64,000 nucleotides of DNA from Anolis sagrei (Eukaryota > Chordata > Lepidosauria > Squamata > Anolidae), in NCBI RefSeq assembly GCF_037176765.1, contig NC_090024.1, positions 72,420,861-72,484,860 of the forward strand. Reading direction: 5' to 3'. The notes beneath the pieces are model-generated. The model was given only the letters and a program-made list of their open reading frames with translations. It made no database searches and was not told where the DNA came from. This document shows positions 25,128 through 37,000 of the stretch, in pieces (the stretch's first letter is position 1; every line of letters starts with the position of its first letter). The position numbers were made by a program, and so were the translations under genes.

Positions 25128-25284
25128 CAACGGTGCTTCATGCAGTCATGCTGGCCACATGACCTTCGAGGTATCTACGGACAATGCTGGCTCTTCAGCT
25201 TAGAAATGGAGATGAGCCCCCCCCCCCCCCCCCAGTCAGATACAACTAGACTTAATATCAGGGAAAACCTTTAACTTTTCCTTT
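25128..25284 (+). repeat. ACA/Sauria-type SINE, 3' half
   Basis: CAACGGTGCTTCATGCAGTC to GGGAAAACCTTTAAC. The tRNA head is missing. A C-run of about 18 replaces the usual body wording at about 25217-25234. Confidence 0.75.
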
Positions 25285-25375
25285 ACGTGCAAACCACTGT
25301 GAGTCCCACTCGGGGTGAGAAAAGCAGTATACAAATACTGTAAATAAATAATAAATAAATAAACACTAACTAACA
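25285..25375 (+). repeat. LINE 3'-tail fragment
   Basis: CAAACCACTGTGAGTCCCAC, GTGAGAAAAGCAGTATACAA and AATAAATAAA repeats. Confidence 0.5.
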
Positions 25376-26570
25376 TAATTGCTTTCTAACAGAATTTGTA
25401 CAGATTCTCTTCTATTGCCCGGGGGGGGGGGGGGGGTGTGAAACCTCTACAGAACTTCAATTTTTCAAAATAAACAAACCCTCGAATATCTAATAACCCG
25501 TGGGATAAATGCCAAGGCTAATATAAACCTGCTGTCCAGCGTTCATCACAACTGGTTAAACACTGTGGCTCCAAATTCATTGAAACCATTCACGTCAATA
25601 CATTGAAACTATGGTAAATCCCACTGTTAATCCCATCTAGAATGAACCTTTCAAATTAATGGAAATTGGGCAAGTTAGATGTGTAAGATCTTCATATTCA
25701 GATAAAGTTCTGTAAGCTCAAGCAAACAGTTTCCCATCACCACTGCCATATATACAGCCTTAAAAACTTGGGAGAAAAAAAATCTCTGAACCTGTATAAA
25801 TTTTGCTCATGTTCTATTGTGTTGTGCATTTCAGCTAAACCTTATGTTGTTTTTGGTGTCTGGATTTCAATGCCCTCTCTTCCAATCCATTTTTTAGGAG
25901 CCTCCTGAATTCAGACGAGCAAAATTCCAGTTTTCAATCCAGTAGCCGAAAGATCTGTTTTTGCTCCAGGAAGATTTGGCCCATTTGTGGCACTGGGGAA
26001 CTTCCCAGCCTCCCCTTTCTGTCATTTTAGGGGATCAGTCTTAAGAAATCATTTTTTCTGGCATCATTTCTCTGCAGATCCTTCAATAAGACCTGGGTTT
26101 AAGGCATCAGACTCAAGAAACCACCTTTTCTGAGATCCTTTCTCCTCAACACCCTTTCAATGAACCTGAGTTTAGGCAGCCTTTCTAAACACTCATTTCA
26201 ATGAGAGCCACTTATTCATTTTATGGCAGTTTTAGAAATGGCAATATGCCTCTACCCCACATTTGAAACTTGTATTGAGTGAAGAGCACCATCGGTGTTA
26301 GTTTCTTAAGTGCGTGGAAAGTAAATGTTTATTTGAGTCAAAAATCAAGGCAAGTGATGCAGAGCTGCAAGCGACACTGAGAATTTAGATCACCAGCAGA
26401 TTGGAGCACGATCTTTCTCAGAAGCCTGCTTGCAACAGAAAAATGGAGGCCCAGCTTGGCTAAAGACACATCATGGCTTTCTTCTGTTCTGATTAGCTCA
26501 ACAGGCAAGGCTCACAGGAAAACCCCATGTGAGTGCATGGCTGCCTCTCCACGCTTCACGTGTAGCTGAA
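25376..26570. other. Intergenic beyond the FBXO15 3' end
   Basis: A G-run of about 17 is at 25421-25437. Two diverged tandem copies of about 71 bp are at 26032-26103 and 26104-26174. No gene. Confidence 0.4.
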
Positions 26571-26716
26571 TGAAACTAAACATAGCCGTGGTTGGCAGCA
26601 ACATGGTCTGTTATGTCAGAAAAAATGGTGGTGGCACCCGTCCCATTACGGCTGGCCGAAAGGGCTGAACCAGCCGGAGCCCATTTTGAAAAACGGATCT
26701 GTACACAACTCTAATG
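26571..26716 (-). repeat. Unclassified MITE-like repeat
   Basis: On the minus strand CATTAGAGTTGTGTACAGAT resembles CATTAGGGTTGTGAGCGGAT at 41193, so both probably belong to one family. The far end is not defined. Confidence 0.35.
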
Positions 26717-26786
26717 TTTTATTAAAGTACTGAATTTATGCACTAACACATGTAGTCCAGAGATTCAAAACTATTTCCTTTACTTT

Positions 26787-26792
26787 TTTATT
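26787..26792 (-). promoter_or_regulatory. Likely FBXO15 polyadenylation signal
   Basis: AATAAA on the minus strand lies about 150 nt after the FBXO15 stop. A second copy lies at 26718-26723. Either could end the transcript; the first gives a short 3' UTR. No cleavage site can be seen directly. Confidence 0.5.
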
Positions 26793-26940
26793 ACACCAAA
26801 AATCAAATCAAAACAACACAAAGTCTTTTCTTCTTAGTTCAAAGAACTTTTGTAAATTGCAAAGTACAAAACATGTTTTCAAAACAGTAAACTTACAAAA
26901 AAATAGTTTTAAGAAAACTATAAACAACGAAGAAAAAACA

Positions 26941-27210
26941 TCAGTAATTTGTGCCAAACCAGCTATTAACTTTCTGTGTGCTAAAATAAAGGATAAGATT
27001 GACTACATAGTATTCACTTGTTTCTTTCATCCACACCAGCTCCATGTATACTTTCCCAGTGCAATCCACGTGAGTAACGTAATACTTGGGTCCCAAATAT
27101 TGATACAAAGTGGATGGTTTGGGAGATAGAATCATGTTGACTGGAGCACTAATACACCAAAATGGTTTTTGTGAATCATCCAGAATGGTTGCATCCATAA
27201 TAAAACAATT
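26941..27210 (-). CDS. FBXO15: FBXO15 coding exon 10 (residues 428-516 and stop)
   Basis: The acceptor is CTTTGCTATATAG|A behind a long pyrimidine tract. The exon encodes KPFWCISAPVNM, KVYMELVWMKETSEYYVVNL and ends NSWFGTNY-TGA, matching human KPFWCFSSPV, RVHVELVWIRETEEYLIVNL and NHWFGTEY. The ATG inside it is internal and not a start. Confidence 0.96.
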   Translation of the reverse strand, partial: NCFIMDATILDDSQKPFWCISAPVNMILSPKPSTLYQYLGPKYYVTHVDCTGKVYMELVWMKETSEYYVVNLILYFSTQKVNSWFGTNY

Positions 27211-27959
27211 CTATATAGCAAAGAAAAAAGAACAAAGGGGAGGGGAGAATAAAAAAGAAGCTCAGTCTGCATACTTAATATTCTTCCACGGACCACATTC
27301 AGAATGAGTACTACTATAACTGGATGTCTAAAATGATCTCCATAAAACTACAGACACCATTAGAAATACAGAATGGGAGATAATATCAACTGTAAGGAAA
27401 GTCCCACTAACACAAGCACTACATTCTACACACACACACCGCCTTGTTACAAGTTTACTTGACAATTTATCATTCCTTTTTATCTGCACTTCTTGATGAA
27501 GGCTTTCTTAGTTGAATTCAGGCTCAAGAATGTTATGTCTATTTCTACTGTTGCTTTTCCACAACTGGGCAAAATAATTTTATTCATACAATGTATTGTC
27601 GAAGGCTTTCATGGCCGGAATCACTGGGTTGTTGTGTGTTTTCCGGGCTGTATGGCCATGTTCCAGAAGCATTCTCTCTTGACATTTCGCCTGCATCTAT
27701 GGCATCATCCTCAGAGGTTGTGAGGCCTGCATACTTAATCTTCTTCCTGTTCTTAACTATGAGTCATTTGTATGTCTGATGTTTGTAAGGGACTATCTGT
27801 ATTTTGAATGTAACAGATTCATTATACTTTACCTCAATGTTGCCTTCAAATGCATCTACCCTCCAAGCCAATCCAACATTTCCAACAAGAGGTAGATGTT
27901 GGTTTTGGTTTTTGTAGCTTATTACGGCAAGCCTCATATATCCATTTTTAATATAATCT

Positions 27960-28005
<46 letters not shown>

Positions 28006-31000
28006 TAAAAATAATAATTATCATCATAATTTTATTTCTATGAAATACATATATTAAAATAAACAGATAAAAGATTAAAATATAGTGAACACAAGATTTG
28101 AGTTTAAATTCAGTGTTAAAACTGACTGGGTAGGTCTGCCGGCAGACACAGGTCTTCAGATGTGTTTTAAATTCCAACAGCTCATTTAGGGCCTCATCAC
28201 TCTAGAAAAAAAATCCACTTAAAATCCAGTTTCTGCCCCCTGCAGAATTATGGGGTTGGTAGTTTTGGGATGAGCTTTTAACAGCCTCACTAAACTACAA
28301 ACCCCAGAATTCTGCAGGACGCAGAAATCAGATTTTAAGTGGATTTTTTCTCTGTGATGAACAAAAAAACAAAGACAGTACTCCAGACACAATGGTGTCA
28401 AAACAATGTTTTTAACATTATTATTGCAACAAAAACAAAAGCCTTACTGGATCACATTGGCCCAATTGCCAGCATTTCCAACATGAAATGAACAATTCAT
28501 TTGGAAATCTCTATCGGGCCTCTTTTGTGTGTACAGAGAAATTATTTGCAAATAGCATGCAAAACTGGGGTGAAAATTGCTGGAAGAAACATTAACAACC
28601 TCAGATATGCAGATGACACCACCCCGATGGCCGAAAGCGAGGAGGAGCTGAGGAGCCTTCTAATCAAGGTGAAAGAAGAAAGCGCAAAAGCCGGGTTGCA
28701 GCTAAACATAAAACTAAGATTATGGCAACAAGAATGATTGACAACTGGGAAATAGAGGGAGAAAATGTGGAGGCCGTGACAGACTTTGTATTTCTAGGTG
28801 CAAAGATTACTGCAGATGCAGACTGTGGCCAGGAAATCAGAAGACGCTTACTTCTTGGGAGGAGAGCAATGTCCAATCTCGATAAAATAGTAAAGAGCAG
28901 AGACATCACACTGGCAACAAAGATCCGCCTAGTCAAAGCCATGGTATTCCCTGTAGTAACCTACGGATGTGAGAGCTGGGTCATAGGGAAGGCTGAGCGA
29001 AGGAAGATAGATGCTTTTGAGCTGTGGTGTTGGAGGAAAGTTCTGAGAGTGCCTTGAACTGCGAGAAGATCCAACCAGTCCATCCTCCAGGAAATAAAGC
29101 CCGACTGCTCATTGGAGGGAAGGATACTAGAGACAAAGTTGAAGTACTTTGGCCACATCATGAGGAGACAACAAAGCCTAGAGAAGACAATTATGCTGGG
29201 GAAAGTAGAAGGTAAAAGGAAGAGGGGCCGACCAAGGGCAAGATGGATGGATGGCATCCTTGAAGTGACTGGACTGACCTTGAAGGAGCTGGGGGTGGTG
29301 ACAGCCGACAGGGAGCTCTGGTGTGGGCTGGTCCATGAGGTCAGGAAGAGTCGGAGACGGAGACGACTGAACAACAACAAGCATGCAATGATGGTGCAAT
29401 GATGGTCTCTAGGTCAGTGGTTCTCAACCTGTGAGTCCCCAGGTGTTTTGGCCTACAACTCTCAGAAATCCTAGCCAGTTTACCAGCTGTTAGGCTTTTT
29501 GGGAGTTGAAGGTCTAAAGGAGATTCCATCTGAACATTAGGAAGAACTTTTTGACTGTGAGAGCCGTTCAGCAGTGGAACTCTCTGCCCTGGGCTGTGGT
29601 GGAGGCTCCTTCTTTGTAAGCTTTTAAACAGAGGCTGGATGGCCATCTGTCAGGGGTGCTTTGAATACAATATTCCTGCTTCTTGGCAGGGGATTGGACT
29701 GGATGGCCCATGAGATCTCTTCCAACTCTATGTTTCTATGATCTGCAGACCCACAGGTTGAGAACCACTGATCTAGGTGAATTGATACTGTCTGAATTAA
29801 TACAATTCCTTTAATTCATTCAGACTAGTTCCAATTCATTGATCATGAGTTTGTGGTACCTGAACAAGTTGAACAGAGCCATGTTTTGCCTGGTTCGAAT
29901 CCGTGAATGGGGTGAGCTCTCATCTGTCACCAGGCAAGTAGCCGGGGGGGGGGGGGGGCTTGAGTGCCTTCAGCCCCTCCCCCCCCGAAATTTTCATGGT
30001 GGTTCGCGAAAAGGACTTACTCGTGCATTATTTAAACTGTCACGTTTAGTCATCTGATCACCATACTCAATATATCCCATATGCATGGGGGTATTGGGGC
30101 AATGATACAAAAGGTTTGCTAGGGTAGACCCTCTTTCGCTCAGACTCAGCCCCACCACCTCCCAATTGAAATCCTGGCTACGGGCCTGTCTGTCACCTCT
30201 AGCTTCCCACACGGGGACATGAGAGAAGCCTCCCAGAGGATGGCAAAATATCTGAGCATCCCCTGAGCAATGTCCTTGCAGACAGCCAATTCACTCACAC
30301 CATAAGTGACTTACAGTTTCTCAAGTCACTTCTGACATGAAAAAAGCCCACTGAGACCTGCCTTCCGCTTCTCTTTACTGAAGACTGCACTAGTCCAAGG
30401 TTCTAAAAAATAAACTCTTGAAACTTGATTTATCATTTAATCCTACATCCTCTATAGAATTATCAAATTATTTTAAATGTTTACAATGTAATCCTGTGAA
30501 CCCACAAAGTTCTTCCTTTTTTCCTCTACTCCTATTGCCTGGGTGTTTTGTATAAAGTAAGTTTGAAAACAAAGAAATGCAAACGTTTGTTATTAAAGAA
30601 GAGATACAATGAATTTTGATAAAATCATGAAATTGTCATCATACCTGGCATGAACTTTTTAAAAATTTGTTTTAAAAAATATTTTTAATTTTTTTTTATG
30701 GAACCCCTACAATACTTTCATGGAACCCTGGGGTTCTGCAGAATACTGTTTGGGAACTGCTGTCCTATATAACAGAGCTTTAAAAATTATTATTGTGAAG
30801 AATATGACCCCTAAAACAAAACAAATTGCACAACAAAGTGAAAAAATCATGTTGCTGAACCATGCTATGTCACTCCTGCTGTTCATTCAGGATACCAGGC
30901 CAAAGTTACATATCACAAAAGTTTCTAAATGATCACCTGCCAAAGCACAATGTGGAACATCTAGAATTCCTCATTCACACTGTAGCTTTCTACCGCCTTC

Positions 31001-34000
31001 TCCATACAAGCAATTTTGAGCATCTACGTCAGGCATGGGCAAACTTCGGCGCTCCTTGTGTTTTGGACTTCAGCTCCCACCATTCCTAACAGCCTCAGGC
31101 CCCTTTCTTTTGCCCCCTCAACCGCTTTAGCGGGGTAGAGGCTGTTAGGAATGGTGGGAATTGAAGTCCAAAACACCTGGAGGGCAGAAGTTTGCTCATG
31201 CCTGATCCAAGCTGTGCAGTCCAAAGACAAAAAACCAGTAAGAGAAAAGGATTAGTCGTAAAGTCATACTTTAAAAACATAGTACCTATACACTTTGTGG
31301 AGATTCAATCTTTAACTGTTTTAAAATGCAGACTGAGCATGACATTTTAAAATTTACTACAATTTCAATATGAAGATGCAGTGTAATTTTGACTCATGCT
31401 TACATACCTAGAAATAAAATATTAGAAGCAGAGCAAGAACTCTTTCAACTGAAATAGAAAGCCTTTAATTTGATACTTCTGTCGCAATTTCAAATTCAAA
31501 ACAGATTGTAATTAATGGAACAATATTTAATGCACTGAACAAATTAATCTTTTAATAGAGTGACTAATTCTTAGTTGGCTGAGAGATTTTATTTCCAAAT
31601 GCTATTGTTGTCTTATAAAAATGGTTTATATATGTTTATATTAAACATGACATATCAATTTTATTCACTGATGTTTTAATGTTACTGATAAAAAAAATCT
31701 ACCAATTTCCCCTTAGATCAGCTAGCCAGAAAAAGGACTCCCAGCCACACAGAAATTGCCCAGCTTTGACTTAGAATTGTTGTAATCAGGGATATAGTTC
31801 AAGTAGTACCTCTTCTACAAAACAAACCACGGAAAGTGTAACACATGTAAGTATTTCCTCTGCTGTGTAATTCAATATGCAGTTGATAGCCATGCATGCC
31901 ATATTCTGGATCAATGTCATCCAAGATAGCTTTATTTGGGACTTCAGTATGTCTCCTGAAATATCACATACATACATAATAAATAAAATAAATAAATAAA
32001 TAAAATAAAAATAGGGAGGGTGCAAAACAAGCTGAGCAAACATCATGCTATATGGGGCAAAAGAGGGGCTAACAAATCACTTTTCCAAGCTGTTTTTGTA
32101 CACCAAACCTTTTAACTTTCATTGTCTTATCATTATTTAGTGTATGGAGGTCCTTGGCTATTTTCAGCTATTTTTGAAACTTACTAATATAGATAAATCT
32201 TTCTCCCTTGAAAGAGCCATCCTTAAAAATAGTTTCAGGTACAAGAAATGACTCCTCTCTAGTCGTGCAAAAGTCAAATCCATTGATCAGATCTGACTCC
32301 ATTATCTGGAGTGATATTTAGAAATGAGCAAAAATTAGACCCAGGCACTGAACCTCTCCTTAAGAACCAACACATCTGACTACACTCTGCCATCGACTGG
32401 AGTCAATCAATACTATTTCCTTTTATCTAGAAACTACATGACTACACTCTGGCATTAGGCCTACACACTAAATAATATAATCCAAACTATTACATCATTA
32501 AAAACCATAATCACCACTGCTGTGATTTGCAACCCAGTTCCCATAAATACTATCTAACGAAATTCACATTCATGTTTCAAAGGTCCAAAATCCTATGTTT
32601 TCCTTCTTTTATATTTTGATGAATAAACCCCAGTGAAACTTCATAAACCATGTACTTACATTGTAGCGCTGCCAAGGATGCTTCTTTCAATGAGCTGGTG
32701 GTAATGGAGGCTTGTCATAACAAAAGCAATGCCACCTTTCTTTTAAAAGAAAGGAAAAAACTGAATTATAGAGGCCAGACTTTTAGCCCAAGGTATTTAT
32801 TTTTCCCAACGTTATTTAAAGAGAGCAGAAACGCATCCTTCTTTCTGCTCCAGAATCTATAATTCTGTTCCAAAGTCTATAATCCCCCCCCAAAAAAATA
32901 ACACTGATTTAAACTGGACTTTAAGTTGTATCTCTTGAGTCACCTTGTGGATCAAGAGGTGTATCATTACACCTTGATATATAGCAAGTGTGGTAAACAT
33001 CACTTGTACATCCCAGAAAACTGAAGCCTAACAACCAAGAGAGCATGTTGTCAAAGGCTTTCATGGCCAGAATCACTGGGTTGCTGTGCGTTTTCAGGGC
33101 TGTATGGCCATGTTCCAGAAGCATTCTTTCCTGATATTTTGCCTGCATCTGTGGCAAGGGAACCTCCAATGACACCCAGAAAACTAAAGGAAATTGTAGC
33201 AGAGGCATATCACCCGAAAACTTGGGCTGGTATGAGCATACTAGGGCTGAAGTTTCACACTAAAGTATGCTTTTACAATTAGACAAGGCTCGCCATCCGA
33301 AAAGATCCAGCCATCCATACTTCAGGAAATAAAGACCGACTGCTCATTGGAGCGAAGGATATTAGAGACAAAGTTGAAGTACTTTGGCCACATCATGAGG
33401 AGACAGGAAAGCTTAGAAAAGACAATGATGCTGGGGAAAATGGAAGGAAAAAGGAAGAGAGGCCGACCAAGGGCAAGATGGATGGATGGCATCCTTGAAG
33501 TGACTCGCTTGACTCTGAAGGAGCTGGGGGTGGTGATGGCTGACAGGTAGCTTTGGCGTGGGCTGGTCCATGAGGTCACAAAGAGTCGGAAACGACTGAA
33601 CGAATGAACAACAAAGCCATCCATGTACAGAGCTTCAGATGCTCAAGTTATTATTTTTACTTTAAAGTACTGATATTACTTTCTTTAGGAACGTTTCTAA
33701 CTTATATAACCCCACTGTGTATATGTGCCTTCAAAACACCTGAGAATGTATGGCAATCGTATGAATTTTACAGGGTTTTCCTAGGTAAGGAGTACTCAGA
33801 AGTGATTTTACAAGGTCCTTCAGAAACCAAAAAATAAATCTTAACTAAACATATACCATATTTCTTCAATGGTAAGACACCATCGATTGTGAGGTGCACC
33901 CTAACTTCAATTCCACTAACAACAACAAAATATACATAAGATACACCTGAGATTCTAAGATGCACCCCATTTTTAGAAATGTTTAGGTGCATCTTAGAAT

Positions 34001-37000
34001 TGAAGAAATACAGAATTGTTAAAGGAAATATTTTAAACATATTCTTAAAAACCAAGATTTAAAAAATAGCATTAGCGGTCAGACTGAAAGATGGCATAAG
34101 AAACTTCAATGTAATTATATTATAATTAACTTTATTTTATTTTATTTGTAAAAAAGAAGGTGGACTATGAAGTAGAATATATATTTTACATTTACATATG
34201 AAGAAATACAACAAAAAAACCATTAAAATCCCATAAACATCCTATACAGAAAGTGAACTTACTTTCCACACTCCCAAAAGAAGTCCTTGGTCAAGACGGT
34301 AAAGAACAACAAGTGCATCAGAACCAATCACCTCTGCCTCTTCAGTCAAATTACCCAGCTCATATTCACAAATTAAGGAACGTCGCCAAGGTCTTTCAAA
34401 GGATATCAAATTAGTGGAACAAAGAATGAAAATTTAATAACTTTTCAGCTTCTCCATGACTTTATAATACAGTAAAGGAAAACTTTCGTCCTACTTAGAT
34501 CAAATTATAGAAACAACACAGCAATTATTACAGATGGAGTGATCAATTTTACTTAACACAAAACATTCTTCTCTTCTACCTGCAATGCTAAAGTTACACA
34601 GCAGCAAATAATCAATGCCTGTGGTCTAATTTTCCTAAAGCACATACAGTGACTGAAGTGAGATGAAAACCACATAGGAGTAAATCAATACAATTTCCTT
34701 GTATCCAGGAACTTCCTGAGACCGTAGCTGCCAGCAACATGCTGTTGTAACCATAGGCAGCTGCAGACACACATTTCTTTGTGTTCCTTCTATCTTAACA
34801 ATATAGTAGGCATCGTTCAAACAGGGAGAAAAACACTACACACAATGGCATTGCACTGGTTTGTTCTCCATTAATTAACCCTATTAAAACTAATAATTAA
34901 TTTGATTTTAAACTTACCCATTCTTAAGATGAACTTTACTTTTACTCAGAAGCACTGGGGTCACGCCACATAACTGCAAACTTGACAATGTTTCTAAACA
35001 AGGCCAGTGTGCACAACACCAAGATAAAATAACGGAAGTCTCATTAAATGAAACGTCTGCCTGATCCATTACATACTCCTTCCCATGTCTATCTTTGAGA
35101 ATGATCACCCATCTCAAACCAGAGACCCTGTCAAAAAAGAAAGGAAAGGGAAGTCAATTTTAGACTATCAATATGTGAACTGCAGTTCCTGGTGTATTTA
35201 TAATTATAATGTGTGTATGTTCCTTGCATGTATGTATGTTTGTGTTGCATGTCTCAAATGGGGAAAGTTCATTTCTACCAAAACATCATCTCTAGGAGCA
35301 AGATCAAAGCCAGGAAACAAATGAGAAATATACAATTATAAAACTGAATTTTTTTCATAATTAAACATTAATCAAATGTCAGTAAATGTACATACACCTG
35401 AAATATTTCCTCATTTGTCCATAAAGAAAATATGTAGGCTCTTTAAAACAAAAAATATTTTATGGATGCTATATTTTTTAACATGGTTTACCTGACAGCT
35501 TGTTTTGTTTTAAGTGGAAGCCCAGTATAGGTATTTATTGGTTTCAGAAGTCGAATTATATCTGCTCTGCCAGCAGCTATTTTTTTCGCAATATATTCCT
35601 TCTTCCAATATCCTGACTCTCTGTTCTGGAACTCTGGAAGGTTTAGACAGGTTACTGGTTCCTCAGCAGTTGATTCATCAGCAGATTTGATTGTCCACTT
35701 TTTCCTTGTTGGTAGCAATGACTCAGAGTATATTTTGAACCAAATGGCACTAAAAGAAAGACAACCATCGCTTTTTCATTTATTTTTCCATTGTCAAATT
35801 CAGATGTATATAACACTGAAATCTTTCAAAACCGTTATTACATATAATTGCAAATCAATTTCTAGTCTAAAAGAATTGGAGAGCACTTTTTCCCCCTCAG
35901 GATGATTTTTGTCATGACCAAAAGACTACGAAAGACTTAAAGACTGCCAAGTTTTTATTTAAAGGGAAGGCAGAATCTATCTTCGTACAGTGCCAATGGC
36001 AATCTTTTCCTTGATATTAATGAATCTGGACAGCTACAAGTTCAGTTAATTAGCACTCACCACCCAATTTTATGTAACACTCTGTTATGCTGATGCATTA
36101 AATTTGATTGCTGGAGGAAAAAGCTTCCTTATTATTCATTCAGTCTTTCAATTTTGTGCCCCACCAACTTTTTTAAAAAAGCATAAAAATGACTAACATC
36201 AACGTAATATAATAAAACTAATTTTAAGAAAGCATAAAGAACTAGAAATCTATAACAAACGGGACCCAATATGATGTTACTTACAGAATATGGTATTTGC
36301 CTTTTGTGGTCTCAAATGACCACCTACAAACCAAATGAAACTAAAAACCTAAGCAATATCTGGAGAGTTTCTATGGAAAGCAAGTTCCATAATGTCAAAC
36401 AATTAACCAACTGAAGTATAATATCAAAAGAAGCTAATACTCAGTGCAGACAGCATATATTTTGGCCCCCAGCTATGACCAAAAATCCAATCCCGGCACT
36501 TTACTACTAACCTCATGCCCAGAGATATAGTGTTCCACCTCATATTGCTCTTTATCCTCAATTTTTGTCATCTGGCACTTGCACTTTATCAGCCCTGTTC
36601 TCACAACTGATTTGTAATGCCTCCCCCCCATCCCCGGCCCAAGCCCAGAACTGTTTTGCTATTTCAGGCTACTGGTTGTCTGTTTGATGGTTGTTTTTAT
36701 ATTGTGTTATGCTGTTGTTTTATTTTATATTGCTGTTTTATTGATTTTAATGCGTTATATTTAAACTGTATTGATCGGGCTTGTCCCCATGTAAGCTGCC
36801 CCAAGTCCCTTAAGGGAGATGGAAGCGGGATACCAATATGAAGTTGTTGTTGTTGTTAATTATAGGCCCCTTCCACACAGCCGAATAAAATCCCACATTA
36901 TCTGCTTTGAACTGGAATATATGGCAGTGTAGACTCAGATAACCCAGTTCAAAGCAGATATTGTAGGATTTTCTGCCTTGACATTCTGGGTTATATGACT

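Noticed and set aside
27960-28018. Regular repeats as a possible CRISPR-like array
   Set aside because: It is a simple TAA microsatellite; the genome is eukaryotic and there are no spacers.
31786-32046. 86-codon minus-strand frame that looks membrane-like
   Set aside because: It is an out-of-phase shadow of FBXO15 exon 8. The neighbouring frame carries the conserved protein.
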